A stretch of 64,000 bases of DNA from contig JAKUUM010000007.1 in the NCBI GenBank assembly GCA_022447065.1, positions 1-64,000 of the forward strand, in the 5' to 3' direction. The DNA comes from SAR86 cluster bacterium (GTDB lineage Bacteria > Pseudomonadota > Gammaproteobacteria > Magnimaribacterales > Magnimaribacteraceae). The translations under genes were made by a program, and so were the position numbers. Under the pieces are notes generated by a model. The model did not search any database. It worked only from the letters and a program-made list of their open reading frames with translations, and was not told the DNA's origin. Shown here one piece after another: positions 54,260-64,000 of this stretch (within the stretch, counting starts at the first letter, position 1; each line of letters opens with the position of its first letter).

Positions 54260-57200
54260 TATTGAATCGATTTTAATCCTTGGAGCAGGCCCTATTGTTA
54301 TAGGTCAAGGATGTGAATTCGACTACTCTGGAGCTCAAGCTTGTAAGGCCTTGAAGGAAGAAGGTTATCGGGTAATTTTGGTTAATTCAAACCCAGCCAC
54401 CATTATGACTGATCCTTCAATGGCCAATGCCACTTACATTGAGCCTATTAATTGGCAAACAGTGGAGAAAATAATTGAAAAAGAAAGACCTGAAGCAATC
54501 TTACCAACCATGGGTGGTCAAACTGGATTGAATACTGCTTTAGATCTAGATAGAGAAGGAGTCTTAAAGAAACATAATGTGGAAATGATAGGAGCAACAA
54601 AGGAAGCCATAGATAAAGCTGAAGATAGAGAGTTATTTTCAGAAACCATGAAAAAGATAGGCTTAAAAACTCCTAAGGCGGCTCTAGCCCACGATCATAA
54701 AGAAGCCATAAAAATATTAGAAGAGATAGGTTTGCCTTGTGTTCTGAGACCCAACTTTACGTTGGGAGGTGCTGGAGGAGGGGTGGCATATAACTTCGAA
54801 GAATTTAAACAAATATGTTCTAGAGGGTTTGATCTTTCACCTACTTCAGAAATCTATATAGATGAATACTTGGAAGGCTGGAAAGAATTTGAGATGGAGG
54901 TAGTAAGAGATAAGAACGATAACTGCATAATAGTTTGTTGTATTGAAAATCTTGATCCCATGGGAGTTCATACTGGGGACTCAATAACAGTTGCTCCTGC
55001 TCAGACATTGACTGATAAAGAATATCAACTAATGAGAAATGCTTCGATGGCCATCCTTAGAGAGATAGGGGTAGAGACTGGAGGATCTAATGTTCAATTT
55101 ACTGTGAATCCTGAAAATGGAGAGATGCTTGTAATAGAGATGAATCCCAGAGTCTCTAGATCCTCAGCTTTAGCTTCAAAAGCTACAGGATTTCCGATAG
55201 CAAAAGTGGCAGCTAAATTGGCGGTTGGATATACTCTGGATGAACTTAATAACGATATTACTGGGGGCATTATTCCTTCTTCATTTGAACCTTCCATTGA
55301 TTATGTAGTAACCAAAATTCCTAGGTTTAATTTTGAAAAGTTTCCTCAGGCAGAATCAGTATTAACAACACAAATGAAATCTGTTGGTGAAGTCATGGCA
55401 ATAGGTAGGACATTTCAAGAATCTTTTCAAAAGGCTATAAGAGGGTTGGAAATAGGTAGGGATGGACTCAATGAGCTTTACGATTCAGAAATCCAGGATA
55501 TAACAAGTTTAAAAAAAGAACTTTCTATTCCTAGCCCAGATAGAATCTGGTACCTGGCTGATGCTTTAAGAAACAGCTTTACAGTAGAAGAAGTATCCAA
55601 CCTTACTAAAATTGATCCTTGGTTTATTGCTCAAATCAATGATCTAGTTCAGGAAGAAATCTCTGTTAAGGGATTCAATATAGATTCACTGGAAAAGACA
55701 TATTTTCTATCCCTTAAGCAAAAAGGATTCTCGGACAGTAGATTAGCTTCCTTATTAGGATCTACTGAAAGCAAAGTAAGAAAGAAAAGGAAGAATTTAG
55801 GTATTAAACCTGTATTTAAGAGAGTAGACACTTGTGCAGCAGAATTTGAGTCTTCAACAGCCTACATGTACTCCACATATGAGGAAGAATGTGAGTCTAA
55901 TCCTTCTGATAGTAAGAAAGTTATAGTCTTAGGTGGAGGGCCCAACAGGATTGGTCAAGGGATAGAATTCGATTATTGTTGTGTTCATGCAGCTTTGGCA
56001 ATGAAAGAAGAAGGATTTGAATCCATAATGGTGAACTGCAATCCCGAGACTGTATCAACAGATTACGACATTTCTGACCGGTTATACTTTGAACCTATAA
56101 CTTTGGAAGATGTTTTAGCTATAACTGAATTAGAAAAACCTGAGGGGGTAATAGTTCAATACGGGGGGCAAACGCCACTTAAATTGGCTAAAGAGTTAGA
56201 AAAAAATGGAGTGCCTATCTGGGGAACCTCTCCAGATTCAATAGATTTGGCTGAAGATAGAGGAAGGTTTCAGAAATTTGTACATAAATTAAATCTATTA
56301 CAGCCTCCAAATGGGTTAGCAACTAATTTACAAGAAGCTATCCAGGTTTCTACCTCTGTAGGCTTCCCCCTGGTCGTAAGGCCCTCTTATGTATTGGGAG
56401 GCAGAGCAATGGAGATAGTTTATGGACAAGAAGACTTAAAGAATTATTTTGCTGATGCCGTTCAGGCTAGTGAAGCAAGTCCTGTTCTTTTAGATAGTTT
56501 TCTTAATCAGGCCATTGAACTGGATGTAGAGGCTGTTTGTGATGGCAAAAATGTCGTTATTGGAGGTATCCTTCAACATATAGAACAAGCAGGTATTCAT
56601 TCAGGAGATTCCGCCTGTTCACTACCTCCTTACAACCTACCAGAAGACTTAATTAATGAAATTCATGAAATGGTTAAATTAATTGCACTCGAGATAAAGG
56701 CTATTGGTTTAATTAATGTGCAGTTAGCTTATTATGAAAACACTCTGTATTTATTAGAAGTTAATCCTAGGGCTTCCAGAACTATTCCTTTCGTATCTAA
56801 ATGTATTGGAAAATCTTTAGCTAAAATAGGAGCTAAATGCATGGCAGGTATTTCTTTACAAGAACAGGGGTTTACAAAAGAAATAATTCCTAACTACTTT
56901 TCTGTAAAAGAAGCTGTATTGCCTTTTGCAAAGTTCCAAGGAGTTGATCCTATTCTAGGTCCTGAGATGAAGTCTACTGGTGAAGTTATGGGTACTGGAA
57001 AAAGCTTTGCTGAAGCCTACGCTAAAGCTCAAATTGGTGCTGAAAAAAAAATATCTTCTGAGGGATGTGTATTTATTAGTGTACGGAATTCAGATCAAAA
57101 ATATGTATCTAATCTGGCCAAAGAGTTTCATGAGTTAGGTTTTAAAATTATAGCTACTAGAGGCACAGCCGGATATATTTCGGAACGCGACCTTCCAGTG

Positions 57201-57461
57201 ACTATTGTTAAGAAGGTTGCAGAAGGAAGGCCTCATATCGTAGACATAATGAAGAACGGAGATGTTCAGCTAATTGTTAATACCACAGAAGGAAGACAGT
57301 CCATCCTTGATTCTGCTTCTATAAGAAGAACTGCTTTAGAAGAAAAGATATATTGCACCACAACCCTTGAAGGAGGAAGAGCAGTTTGTTCAGTTCTAAG
57401 AAACAAGGAGTCTTGGAGTGTAAATCGTCTACAAGATCTTCATGATAAACTAACACTCTAA
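54243..57461 (+). CDS. carB: Carbamoyl-phosphate synthase large subunit
   Basis: 1072 residues, full length. Two homologous ATP-grasp halves are present: carboxyphosphate (residues 1-400, opening [20 protein letters not shown]) and carbamoyl phosphate (about 550-930, opening [20 protein letters not shown]). Between them is the oligomerisation domain, and the C-terminal MGS-like allosteric domain (about 935-1072) binds UMP, IMP or ornithine in E. coli. It overlaps carA by 17 bases, so translation is coupled. greA follows after 12 bases. Confidence 0.98.
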   Translation: MPKRSDIESILILGAGPIVIGQGCEFDYSGAQACKALKEEGYRVILVNSNPATIMTDPSMANATYIEPINWQTVEKIIEKERPEAILPTMGGQTGLNTALDLDREGVLKKHNVEMIGATKEAIDKAEDRELFSETMKKIGLKTPKAALAHDHKEAIKILEEIGLPCVLRPNFTLGGAGGGVAYNFEEFKQICSRGFDLSPTSEIYIDEYLEGWKEFEMEVVRDKNDNCIIVCCIENLDPMGVHTGDSITVAPAQTLTDKEYQLMRNASMAILREIGVETGGSNVQFTVNPENGEMLVIEMNPRVSRSSALASKATGFPIAKVAAKLAVGYTLDELNNDITGGIIPSSFEPSIDYVVTKIPRFNFEKFPQAESVLTTQMKSVGEVMAIGRTFQESFQKAIRGLEIGRDGLNELYDSEIQDITSLKKELSIPSPDRIWYLADALRNSFTVEEVSNLTKIDPWFIAQINDLVQEEISVKGFNIDSLEKTYFLSLKQKGFSDSRLASLLGSTESKVRKKRKNLGIKPVFKRVDTCAAEFESSTAYMYSTYEEECESNPSDSKKVIVLGGGPNRIGQGIEFDYCCVHAALAMKEEGFESIMVNCNPETVSTDYDISDRLYFEPITLEDVLAITELEKPEGVIVQYGGQTPLKLAKELEKNGVPIWGTSPDSIDLAEDRGRFQKFVHKLNLLQPPNGLATNLQEAIQVSTSVGFPLVVRPSYVLGGRAMEIVYGQEDLKNYFADAVQASEASPVLLDSFLNQAIELDVEAVCDGKNVVIGGILQHIEQAGIHSGDSACSLPPYNLPEDLINEIHEMVKLIALEIKAIGLINVQLAYYENTLYLLEVNPRASRTIPFVSKCIGKSLAKIGAKCMAGISLQEQGFTKEIIPNYFSVKEAVLPFAKFQGVDPILGPEMKSTGEVMGTGKSFAEAYAKAQIGAEKKISSEGCVFISVRNSDQKYVSNLAKEFHELGFKIIATRGTAGYISERDLPVTIVKKVAEGRPHIVDIMKNGDVQLIVNTTEGRQSILDSASIRRTALEEKIYCTTTLEGGRAVCSVLRNKESWSVNRLQDLHDKLTL

Positions 57462-57473
57462 TCAACTAACAAA

Positions 57474-57950
57474 ATGTCTCGTTATCCAATGACAAAGGAA
57501 GGCGAAAGCTTTCTCAGAAAAGAGCTTCGGAAATTAAAATCAGAAGATAGGAGAAGGGTTGTTGAGGCAATAGCCGAAGCTAGAGAGTTTGGAGATTTAA
57601 AAGAAAATGCCGAATATCATACAGCCAAAGATTTACAGGGCATGATAGAGTCAAGAATCAGAGAGATCGAAACTAAATTAGCTGGTGCTCAAGTCATTGA
57701 TGTAACACAAATTCAACCTTTAGGAAAAGTGGTCTTTGGAGCTACTGTTGGGCTACAAGATTTAGGAGAAAGTAAGTCGATTTCTTATAAGATCGTTGGA
57801 GAGGACGAAGCTGACGTAAATTCAGGAAAAATTTCAGTTAACTCTCCTTTATCTAGAAGTTTGGTAGGGAAATCCAAAGGAGACTTTTTTAAACTTGAAA
57901 CTCCTAGTGGAACAAAAGAATACGAAGTATTATCTATTAAATATATCTAA
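57474..57950 (+). CDS. greA: Transcription elongation factor GreA
   Basis: Rescues backtracked RNA polymerase by stimulating transcript cleavage. 158 residues. The N-terminal coiled coil opens [20 protein letters not shown] with the acidic tip region [20 protein letters not shown] near residue 40, and the C-terminal FKBP-like domain has [14 protein letters not shown] near 128. It lies after carAB, the pseudomonad order. Confidence 0.98.
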   Translation: MSRYPMTKEGESFLRKELRKLKSEDRRRVVEAIAEAREFGDLKENAEYHTAKDLQGMIESRIREIETKLAGAQVIDVTQIQPLGKVVFGATVGLQDLGESKSISYKIVGEDEADVNSGKISVNSPLSRSLVGKSKGDFFKLETPSGTKEYEVLSIKYI

Positions 57951-57953
57951 AGT

Positions 57954-58562
57954 TTGACTAGATCATCAAAATCAATATACAAAAAAGGAGATACCTTTTT
58001 TAAATTGGCAAAAAGGAGTGGTTATAGGTCTAGATCATCAATTAAGCTTCTAGAAATTCAAAAAAAGGACAAGATTATTAGAAGGAGATCTAGGGTACTA
58101 GATTTAGGCTGTAGTCCTGGCGGCTGGTCTCAAGTTAGTAAAGAAATAATCGGTGAACAGGGAATAATTTTTAGTGTAGATAAAACAGTGATGGAGCCAA
58201 TACCCGGCGTTTACTACTTACATAAAAGTCTGGAAAACCTAAAAAAAAAGGATTTCAAAGTAAACAATCAAAATATTCTTCCTTTTGATGTTGTTTTATC
58301 TGATACTGCCCCAAATATAAGCGGTATATCTGATAGGGATAATGCACAGATGATAAGACTTTTACAAATGGTAAAGACTTGTATAGATGATTTTTTAGGT
58401 GTTAATGGAAATGTGTTATCAAAGGTATTTCAAGGAGAAAGTTTTGACAATATGTTGATTTATATGAAAACTAACTTCCAAAAGGTTAAAATTAGAAAAC
58501 CAACCTCTTCTAGATCGAATTCTAAGGAAACCTATATTCTAGGGTTGGGAAAGAAGACATGA
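57954..58562 (+). CDS. rlmE: 23S rRNA 2'-O-ribose methyltransferase RlmE
   Basis: Methylates U2552 in the A loop of 23S rRNA using SAM (FtsJ/RrmJ). 202 residues from a TTG at 57954. The N-terminus [20 protein letters not shown] carries the first catalytic Lys. [12 protein letters not shown] near 50 binds [15 protein letters not shown] near 112 contains the catalytic Asp, and LSKVFQGE near 155 the second Lys. Its TGA overlaps the ftsH ATG; rlmE-ftsH is a conserved heat-shock pair elsewhere, though I see no sigma-32 site here. yhbY, sometimes next to it, is absent. Confidence 0.96.
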   Translation: MTRSSKSIYKKGDTFFKLAKRSGYRSRSSIKLLEIQKKDKIIRRRSRVLDLGCSPGGWSQVSKEIIGEQGIIFSVDKTVMEPIPGVYYLHKSLENLKKKDFKVNNQNILPFDVVLSDTAPNISGISDRDNAQMIRLLQMVKTCIDDFLGVNGNVLSKVFQGESFDNMLIYMKTNFQKVKIRKPTSSRSNSKETYILGLGKKT

Positions 58563-60460
58563 GCCAATTAGTAAAAAATATTTTAATGTGGCTATTTATA
58601 GCAGGGACAATGTTCACTGTCTTTAATAATTTTTCTTCTGGCTCTAAGACAGATGTTATAAGTTATTCTGAATTTCTTGCTCAAGTTGAAAGTGATCAAG
58701 TTCTTAACGTTCAGTTTCAAAATGATAATTACACCATAAAAGGACAAACCGTCAATGGAGAGAATTTTGAGACAGTAAAACCTCCTTTCTTACAAGATAA
58801 TCTGAGTGAGATTTTAAAAGACCATAGGGTGTCAATAGTTGGTGAAAAACCAGAACAACAGTCGATTCTTAAGCAGCTTCTGATAGCCAGTTTTCCCATT
58901 TTAATAATTCTTGCAGTTTTTATCTTTTTTATGCGTCAAATGCAAGGAGGACTCTCGGGTAAATCTGGACCTTTAAGTTTTGGTAGGAGTAAAGCAAAAC
59001 TGCTTGAAGGCGGTAAAGTAAAAACAAAGTTTTCAGATGTAGCGGGCATAGAAGAAGCAAAAGAAGAAGTACAAGAGATAGTGGATTTTCTTAGAGAGCC
59101 TTCAAAATTTACAAAGCTTGGAGGAAAAATACCTACAGGAACTCTATTGGTCGGTGCTCCAGGAACAGGTAAAACTCTTTTATCTAGGGCAATTGCTGGG
59201 GAAGCACAAGTTCCTTTCTTTACTATTTCTGGATCAGATTTTGTTGAAATGTTTGTTGGTGTAGGCGCCTCAAGAGTAAGAGATATGTTTGAGCAAGCCA
59301 AAAGACAGGCTCCATGTATAGTCTTTATTGACGAGATAGATGCAGTTGGAAGGCACAGGGGAGCAGGCTTAGGCGGCGGTCACGATGAAAGAGAGCAAAC
59401 TCTTAACCAACTTCTTGTAGAAATGGATGGATTTGAACAAAATGAAGGAGTAATAATTATAGCTGCAACCAACAGACCTGATGTTTTAGATCCTGCACTT
59501 TTAAGACCAGGAAGATTTGATCGCCAAATTGTGGTGTCACTTCCTGATATCAGAGGAAGAGAACAAATTCTCAAAGTGCATATGAAGAAAGTACCCATAG
59601 CAGAAGATGTTGACCCTTCTATCTTAGCACGAGGAACTCCTGGTTTCTCAGGTGCTGATCTTGCAAACTTAGTTAATGAAGCTGCTTTATATGCGGCTAG
59701 ATCAGGAAAGAATCTTGTAGGCATGGAGCAGATGGACTTTGCAAAAGATAAGGTAATGATGGGTTCTGAAAGAAAATCGATGGTGATGTCTGAGGAAGAT
59801 AAGCTTAAGATCGCTTATCACGAAGCGGGACATGCAATTGTTGGAAGATCTTTAAAAGAACATGATCCCATCTACAAAGTCACTATTATCCCTAGAGGCA
59901 GAGCTTTAGGAGTAACAGTGTTTCTTCCTGAAGAAGATAAATATAACTATAGTCATCAATCTATTCTTGACAAAATAAGTGGTTTATATGGGGGAAGAAT
60001 AGCTGAAGAAATTATCTACGGTGTAAAAGGAATTACTACAGGAGCGTCTAATGACATTGAGAGGGCAACTGAGTTAGCTAGAAATATGGTAACTAAATGG
60101 GGTCTTTCCGGTGAGTTAGGACCTCTGCGTTATGGAGATGATACTGAAGAACCATTTCTGGGAAGGATAGCTGGAACTGGGAAACAAGCTATTTCAGATG
60201 AAACTGCTTTCAAAATAGACACTGAGGTAAAACTAATAATTTCAGAGTGTTATAAGGAAGCTACTGAAATATTAAACGAAAATATAGAAAATCTTCACTT
60301 AATGGCTAAATCTCTAGTTGAATATGAAACTTTAGACGCAAAACAAATTGATGACATAATGGCTGGGGCAAAACCCAGGGCTTCTGGCTCTAAAGAAGAT
60401 ACGACTAAGAGTAAAGAAAAAAAAGATCCTTCGGTTGGGGACGCCGCTGAACAAAGTTAA
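58559..60460 (+). CDS. ftsH: ATP-dependent zinc metalloprotease FtsH
   Basis: A membrane-bound hexameric AAA protease; in E. coli it degrades LpxC and sigma-32, both relevant to genes in this window. 633 residues. There are two membrane helices (about 5-23 and 104-124) around a periplasmic domain, then the AAA domain with Walker A GAPGTGKT near 200, Walker [11 protein letters not shown] near 260 and the SRH region [20 protein letters not shown]. The zinc site HEAGH is near 421. The C-terminal tail is charged and disordered. folP, expected next, is missing. Confidence 0.98.
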   Translation: MSQLVKNILMWLFIAGTMFTVFNNFSSGSKTDVISYSEFLAQVESDQVLNVQFQNDNYTIKGQTVNGENFETVKPPFLQDNLSEILKDHRVSIVGEKPEQQSILKQLLIASFPILIILAVFIFFMRQMQGGLSGKSGPLSFGRSKAKLLEGGKVKTKFSDVAGIEEAKEEVQEIVDFLREPSKFTKLGGKIPTGTLLVGAPGTGKTLLSRAIAGEAQVPFFTISGSDFVEMFVGVGASRVRDMFEQAKRQAPCIVFIDEIDAVGRHRGAGLGGGHDEREQTLNQLLVEMDGFEQNEGVIIIAATNRPDVLDPALLRPGRFDRQIVVSLPDIRGREQILKVHMKKVPIAEDVDPSILARGTPGFSGADLANLVNEAALYAARSGKNLVGMEQMDFAKDKVMMGSERKSMVMSEEDKLKIAYHEAGHAIVGRSLKEHDPIYKVTIIPRGRALGVTVFLPEEDKYNYSHQSILDKISGLYGGRIAEEIIYGVKGITTGASNDIERATELARNMVTKWGLSGELGPLRYGDDTEEPFLGRIAGTGKQAISDETAFKIDTEVKLIISECYKEATEILNENIENLHLMAKSLVEYETLDAKQIDDIMAGAKPRASGSKEDTTKSKEKKDPSVGDAAEQS

Positions 60461-60487
60461 GCAATTTCTTCAAAACCTTTTTAATTA

Positions 60488-61849
60488 ATGAATCCCAAGA
60501 ATTTACCAGATTATTTTCCTGTGGACTGGCGTTTTGGTACTGATGGAATACGAGGTCTAGTCGAGAAAAAAATGAACCCATTATTTGTAGTCAAGCTAGG
60601 ATGGGCTGTGGGAAAAGTTCTTAAGGAAGAAGGCACTGGAAGTATTGTAATTGGAAAAGATACGAGAATTTCTGGATACATGATTGAATCTGCTTTGGAA
60701 GCTGGTTTTATTTCTGCAGGAATGGATGTAAGGTTGGTCGGTCCGATGCCTACTCCTGGTGTAGCTTACTTGGCTAAGTCTTCAAATCAAGCTGGGGTAG
60801 TTATAAGTGCTTCTCATAATAAGTTTTATGATAATGGGATTAAATTTTTCAATAGAGATGGGTTTAAATTTAGTTATGATTTAGAAAAAAGGATCGAGAA
60901 TGTTCTTTTGGAAAATAGTAAGGTTGTTGAATCAATGGAATTAGGAAAAGCGAGCAGATTAAACGACGCAAAAGGCAAGTACGTAGAGTTTTGTAAATCC
61001 TTTGCATCAAATTTAGATTTATCAGACCTTTCTTTGGTTATTGATTGTGCAAATGGAGCAAATTATTCAGTAGCTCCTCAAATCTTTTCAGAGCTAGGTT
61101 CTAAGATAATTGAATTATCCACTTCTCCAAATGGGATTAATATCAATGATGAATGCGGATCTACTAATCCCAATAATATCCAAAAAGCCGTCGTTGAAAG
61201 TAAAGCCGATCTTGGCATAGCTTTTGATGGTGATGGAGATCGACTTCTTGTTGTAGACAAAGAAGGTAAAATATTGGATGGTGATGATCTCCTATACATC
61301 TTAGTTTCAACTAATCTCTTAAGAGACGATCTTCAACGTTATGAAGGAATTGTGGGCACTCTCATGACTAATAAATCCTTAGAATTATTCCTTGATAAAG
61401 AAGGAATAGATTTCAGCAGGACAGACGTTGGCGATAAATATGTGTTAAGAGAATTAAAAGAAAGGAACTGGATTTTAGGAGGCGAACCATCAGGGCATAT
61501 TATTTGTCTTGATGCAACTACCACGTCAGATGCTCTTATTGCTTCTTTAAAGGTATTAGAGGCAATAAAGGATTTAAATTTCGACATATCTAAAGCTTTA
61601 CTTAATTTTGAAAAGCTACCTCAGGAAATAATAAGTTTAAAAGTTAATAATCCTCAAACATTAATAATGGATTCAAGCATAAGATACGAGGTTTCTAAAT
61701 TAGAGAATGCACTTGGTAAAGAAGGAAGAGTTCTTCTTAGACCATCAGGTACTGAAGACTTAATAAGGATTATGGTTGAGGCTACTTCTGAAAAACTAGC
61801 TAAAGATTTAGCAAGTGAATTGGCAGAATTCATGCAAAAAGCTGAGTAA
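60488..61849 (+). CDS. glmM: Phosphoglucosamine mutase
   Basis: Interconverts glucosamine 6- and 1-phosphate for UDP-GlcNAc, the precursor of peptidoglycan and of the LpxA substrate. 453 residues. It opens RFGTDGIRG near 15. The phosphoserine is Ser109 in VISASHNKFYDNGIKFF, the metal loop is DGDGDRLLVVD near 250, the sugar-binding GGEPSGHI near 332, and the phosphate-binding RPSGTEDLIRIMVE near 422. It follows ftsH by 27 bases. Confidence 0.98.
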   Translation: MNPKNLPDYFPVDWRFGTDGIRGLVEKKMNPLFVVKLGWAVGKVLKEEGTGSIVIGKDTRISGYMIESALEAGFISAGMDVRLVGPMPTPGVAYLAKSSNQAGVVISASHNKFYDNGIKFFNRDGFKFSYDLEKRIENVLLENSKVVESMELGKASRLNDAKGKYVEFCKSFASNLDLSDLSLVIDCANGANYSVAPQIFSELGSKIIELSTSPNGININDECGSTNPNNIQKAVVESKADLGIAFDGDGDRLLVVDKEGKILDGDDLLYILVSTNLLRDDLQRYEGIVGTLMTNKSLELFLDKEGIDFSRTDVGDKYVLRELKERNWILGGEPSGHIICLDATTTSDALIASLKVLEAIKDLNFDISKALLNFEKLPQEIISLKVNNPQTLIMDSSIRYEVSKLENALGKEGRVLLRPSGTEDLIRIMVEATSEKLAKDLASELAEFMQKAE

Positions 61850-61856
61850 GAAGGAT

Positions 61857-62597
61857 ATGTTTATTGCTAACTGGAAGATGAATGGTTCTGAATCCATGCT
61901 TACTGGCTGGCTAGAAGGAGTTGACAAAACTCTAGATAAAAATACTCAATCTGAATGCATTCTTTGTCCTCCCGCATGTTTTCTTTTCCAGGCCTCTAAA
62001 ATTATAAAAAAACAAGAATTAGGTATTGCTTTAGGAGCCCAAGATATAGATCCAAAAACTGCTTCTAGTCTTACAGGAGGGATTGGAGGTTCCATGCTGA
62101 AAGAATTAGGCTGTGAATACGTAATCATTGGACACTCTGAGAGGAGAGAGCTATTTAAAGAAGATGATTCTCTTTTATTAGAAAAACTAAAATCTGCTTT
62201 TTTTGCAAATTTAAAAGTCATTTTTTGTGTTGGAGAATCATTTGAAGAAAAAGAAAAAGGTCGTACTCTCAATGTTCTCAAAAAACAATTAGAAATTATC
62301 TATCAAGTTCCTTTAAACAATTTAATGATAGCTTATGAACCAGTGTGGGCCATTGGGTCAGGAGAAACTGCTGAAGTAAAGTATATTAAGGAAGTGCACA
62401 ACAAAATTATTGAAGAAATAAAATCCCATGAAAAAGGAAATTTCTTAGGAGTTGTTTATGGAGGGAGTATAAACTCTTCTTCTTCTAAAGAAATCCTTTC
62501 TCTTCAAGAGGTTGATGGGTTACTTATTGGAGGTTCTTCCTTAGAACATAAAGAATTTAGTAATATTGCAATGAGTATTAACGAAAAAAAAGGTTGA
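61857..62597 (+). CDS. tpiA: Triosephosphate isomerase
   Basis: Interconverts dihydroxyacetone phosphate and glyceraldehyde 3-phosphate. 246 residues from the ATG at 61857, after AAGGAT; the frame is open from 61815 but that part is glmM coding. Asn and Lys are in IANWKMNGS, catalytic His in VIIGHSERRELF near 94, catalytic Glu in AYEPVWAIGSGE near 160, and the phosphate loop in VVYGGSINSS near 205. It sits between glmM and secG, as in Pseudomonas. Confidence 0.97.
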   Translation: MFIANWKMNGSESMLTGWLEGVDKTLDKNTQSECILCPPACFLFQASKIIKKQELGIALGAQDIDPKTASSLTGGIGGSMLKELGCEYVIIGHSERRELFKEDDSLLLEKLKSAFFANLKVIFCVGESFEEKEKGRTLNVLKKQLEIIYQVPLNNLMIAYEPVWAIGSGETAEVKYIKEVHNKIIEEIKSHEKGNFLGVVYGGSINSSSSKEILSLQEVDGLLIGGSSLEHKEFSNIAMSINEKKG

Positions 62598-62601
62598 TAA
62601 T

Positions 62602-62907
62602 ATGCCAACATTTCTAATTTTTATATACGTTCTGGTTTGTATATTATTAGTAGGATTTATTCTTTTACAACAAGGAAAAGGATCTGATATAGGCAGTGCT
62701 TTTGGTAGTGGGGCGAGCAATACAATGTTTGGTTCGAATAGCTCTTTAAGTCCTTTGGCTAAAATTACAGCTGTTTTAGCACTAATTTTTTTAGTTTTGG
62801 GTTTCTACTTAACCTTTCAATCAAGGACAGTCGACAAAGGATTTAATTTGCAAGAAGAGATTATTGAATCTGAAGAAGGAATTTTGACTGATACATTGCC
62901 AGAGTAA
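62602..62907 (+). CDS. secG: Protein translocase subunit SecG
   Basis: The small accessory subunit of SecYEG. 101 residues with two membrane helices (about 3-22 and 52-73) and the conserved loop between them, LLQQGKGSDIGSAFGSGASN then TMFGS. The C-terminal tail is short and acidic. It lies four bases after tpiA and directly ahead of tRNA-Leu, which starts six bases after the stop codon, a conserved gammaproteobacterial arrangement. Confidence 0.96.
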   Translation: MPTFLIFIYVLVCILLVGFILLQQGKGSDIGSAFGSGASNTMFGSNSSLSPLAKITAVLALIFLVLGFYLTFQSRTVDKGFNLQEEIIESEEGILTDTLPE

Positions 62908-62912
62908 CTATT

Positions 62913-62999
62913 GCCGAAGTGGTGGAACTGGTAGACACGCTACCTTGAGGGGGTAGTGGGCTTAGGCCCGTGGAGGTTCGAATCCTCTCTTCGGCACCA
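62913..62999 (+). tRNA. tRNA-Leu (anticodon GAG)
   Basis: 87 bases including an encoded CCA. The acceptor GCCGAAG pairs with CTTCGGC. The anticodon stem CTACC/GGTAG encloses TTGAGGG, giving GAG, which reads CUC and CUU. A class II variable arm (GTGGGCTTAGGCCCGT region) and the T arm GAGG-TTCGAAT-CCTC are present. It lies between secG and tRNA-fMet as in Pseudomonas. No own promoter is evident; it is probably co-transcribed with secG. Confidence 0.97.
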
Positions 63000-63005
63000 A
63001 TTTTC

Positions 63006-63034
63006 TTGACCGCCTTGATCCGTAGACCTATACT
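63006..63034 (+). promoter_or_regulatory. Strong promoter of initiator tRNA (metY-rimP-nusA)
   Basis: TTGACC (63006-63011) and TATACT (63029-63034) are exactly 17 bases apart, each with one mismatch to consensus. The GC-rich sequence after the -10 (TCGCCAGC) resembles a stringent-response discriminator. Start predicted near 63041, about seven bases before the mature tRNA. Confidence 0.72.
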
Positions 63035-63047
63035 TCGCCAGCTTTAT

Positions 63048-63124
<77 letters not shown>

Positions 63125-63129
63125 AATTG

Positions 63130-63151
63130 AAGGCCCCTAGAGGGCTTTTTT
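63130..63151 (+). terminator. Intrinsic terminator between tRNA-fMet and rimP
   Basis: AAGGCCC (63130-63136) pairs with GGGCTTT (63142-63148, one G-U), loop CTAGA, with a T run to 63151. It lies six bases after the tRNA CCA and 13 bases before rimP. It should end most tRNA transcripts and limit read-through into rimP-nusA. Confidence 0.7.
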
Positions 63152-63164
63152 GTTAACTAGAAAG

Positions 63165-63629
63165 ATGGATAAAGAATATATACAGAGTCTAATTAAAGCT
63201 GACATAGAATCGCTAGGATGTGTGATTTGGGGAATTGAATTGGTTGGAAATAATAATAGCCCAACTCTAAGAGTTTTTATTGATAGAAATAAGGGTATAA
63301 GAATACAAGATTGTGAAAAAGTTAGTAGACACATATCTAAAGTGTTAGAAGCAGATGAATTTTCTATTAACAATCTTTCTTTGGAGGTTTCATCACCTGG
63401 GGTTCAGAGAAAGTTTTTTAATAAAAATCAGTACTCAAACTACATAGGTTTCACCCTTAAAGTCAGATATAAAAAAGAAGAAAATGAATACACAAGTATC
63501 AAAGGCACATTAGAGGAAGTTATTAGAGAGGGCTTAGTCCTTAAGACTGAAAATGAAGATTTTTTTATAAACTTTAATAGTATAGATAAGGCAAATTTAG
63601 AATACACAGGGGTAGAGCATGCAAAATGA
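63165..63629 (+). CDS. rimP: Ribosome maturation factor RimP
   Basis: Needed for 30S maturation. 154 residues from the ATG at 63165; the frame is open from 63150, inside the terminator T run. DIESLGCVIWGIELVG, TLRVFIDRNKGIRIQDCEKV near residue 36 and LSLEVSSPGVQRKF near 72 are family landmarks, followed by an SH3-like C-terminal domain. It overlaps nusA by eleven bases. The rimP-nusA pair is nearly universal. Confidence 0.96.
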   Translation: MDKEYIQSLIKADIESLGCVIWGIELVGNNNSPTLRVFIDRNKGIRIQDCEKVSRHISKVLEADEFSINNLSLEVSSPGVQRKFFNKNQYSNYIGFTLKVRYKKEENEYTSIKGTLEEVIREGLVLKTENEDFFINFNSIDKANLEYTGVEHAK

Positions 63630-64000
63630 TATTTTGTTAGTAGCTGAATCGGTTTCTGGAGAAAAAGGACTTTCTCAGGATATTATTTTTGATGCGATTG
63701 AGTCAGGTTTGGCAAGTGCCACAAAAAGAAGGTATACAGAGCCTTCTAATATTGAAGTGAGTATAGATAAATCTACAGGTGAATATAAGTCATTGAGGTT
63801 CTGGGAAGTAGTAGATGAAGAAAACTTTGAGGATCCTGGACTACATATGTTAGTTGAAGAAGCAAAAAAGAAAGATCCCAATTCAGAATTAGGCTCAAGG
63901 ATTGAAGAAAAGATTGAGAATATAGAATTTGGAAGAATAGCAGCACAAGCTGCAAAACAAGTAATAGTGCAGAAAGTTAGAGAAGCCGAAAGGGCAAAGA
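63619..64000 (+). CDS. nusA: Transcription termination/antitermination factor NusA, N-terminal part
   Basis: It runs off the right edge after 127 codons. The ATG at 63619 overlaps the rimP end. The N-terminal domain that binds RNA polymerase is clear: LLVAESVSGEKGLSQDIIFD, then IESGLASATKRRY near residue 30 and FGRIAAQAAKQVIVQKVREA near 105. The S1 and KH domains would lie beyond the window, and infB is expected next. Confidence 0.96.
   Translation, partial: MQNDILLVAESVSGEKGLSQDIIFDAIESGLASATKRRYTEPSNIEVSIDKSTGEYKSLRFWEVVDEENFEDPGLHMLVEEAKKKDPNSELGSRIEEKIENIEFGRIAAQAAKQVIVQKVREAERAK

Noticed and set aside
62884-62912. Promoter for tRNA-Leu inside the secG 3' end (TTGACT)
   Set aside because: No acceptable -10 at the right spacing, and it would touch the tRNA 5' end.

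Overview
The window is an AT-rich, gene-dense chromosomal segment from a gammaproteobacterium. The evidence is the gene order (bamE/fur; grpE-dnaK-dnaJ-dapB; rpsB-tsf-frr-uppS-cdsA-dxr-rseP-bamA-skp-lpxD-fabZ-lpxA-lpxB-rnhB-dnaE-accA-tilS; holD-rimI; pepA-holC-valS divergent from lptFG; map-glnD-dapD-dapE; carAB-greA-rlmE-ftsH-glmM-tpiA-secG-tRNA-Leu-tRNA-fMet-rimP-nusA). It is also supported by a lipid A pathway, a Bam complex, chi and psi clamp-loader subunits, and a tmRNA tag ending YALAA. Spacers are tiny, starts and stops often overlap, and no phage, insertion sequence, CRISPR array or rRNA is visible. This fits a streamlined, probably marine lineage of SAR86-like type, but that placement is inference and cannot be settled from the sequence alone.

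Layout. 1-4.8 kb: small accessory genes (two VOC-fold proteins, an SRPBCC protein, a P-loop kinase-like protein), ssrA (tmRNA) with smpB nearby, a sodium symporter and bamE. 4.8-9.8 kb: fur, then the heat-shock group grpE-dnaK-dnaJ with two good sigma-32 promoters, and dapB. 9.8-29.2 kb: a long co-directional run from the rpsB leader through translation factors, isoprenoid and phospholipid synthesis, outer-membrane assembly, lipid A synthesis, dnaE, accA and tilS. 29.2-37.98 kb: a mixed region with a GPH symporter, leuA with an upstream leader-peptide region, holD-rimI, glutathione peroxidase, an aldo/keto reductase, a doubly broken elaA-like acetyltransferase, a PpiC/HupE pair and an unusual membrane-anchored cold-shock protein. 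38.0-45.4 kb: valS-holC-pepA divergent from lptF-lptG, plus an RDD protein. 45.5-53.0 kb: a peptide transporter, a flavin-fold protein, and dapE-dapD-glnD-map. 53.0-64 kb: carAB with a promoter, leader ORF and terminator in front, greA, rlmE, ftsH, glmM, tpiA, secG, two tRNAs, rimP and the start of nusA.

The only stretch above 300 bases without a protein gene is 1232-1662, which is filled by ssrA and its promoter. The next largest, 32362-32599, holds the leuA leader region.

Most of the window is ordinary housekeeping. No new defence or metabolic system is apparent. The signals that most deserve follow-up are regulatory and structural. leuA and carAB both appear to have leader peptides whose start codon lies at or within a few bases of the predicted transcription start. 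The segment 9.8-53.1 kb looks like a block inserted between dapB and carA, with rpsB and map, which are normally divergent neighbours, at its two ends. pyrH is missing from the tsf-frr junction, folP from ftsH-glmM and dapC from glnD-dapD. An elaA-like gene carries both a nonsense codon and a frameshift.
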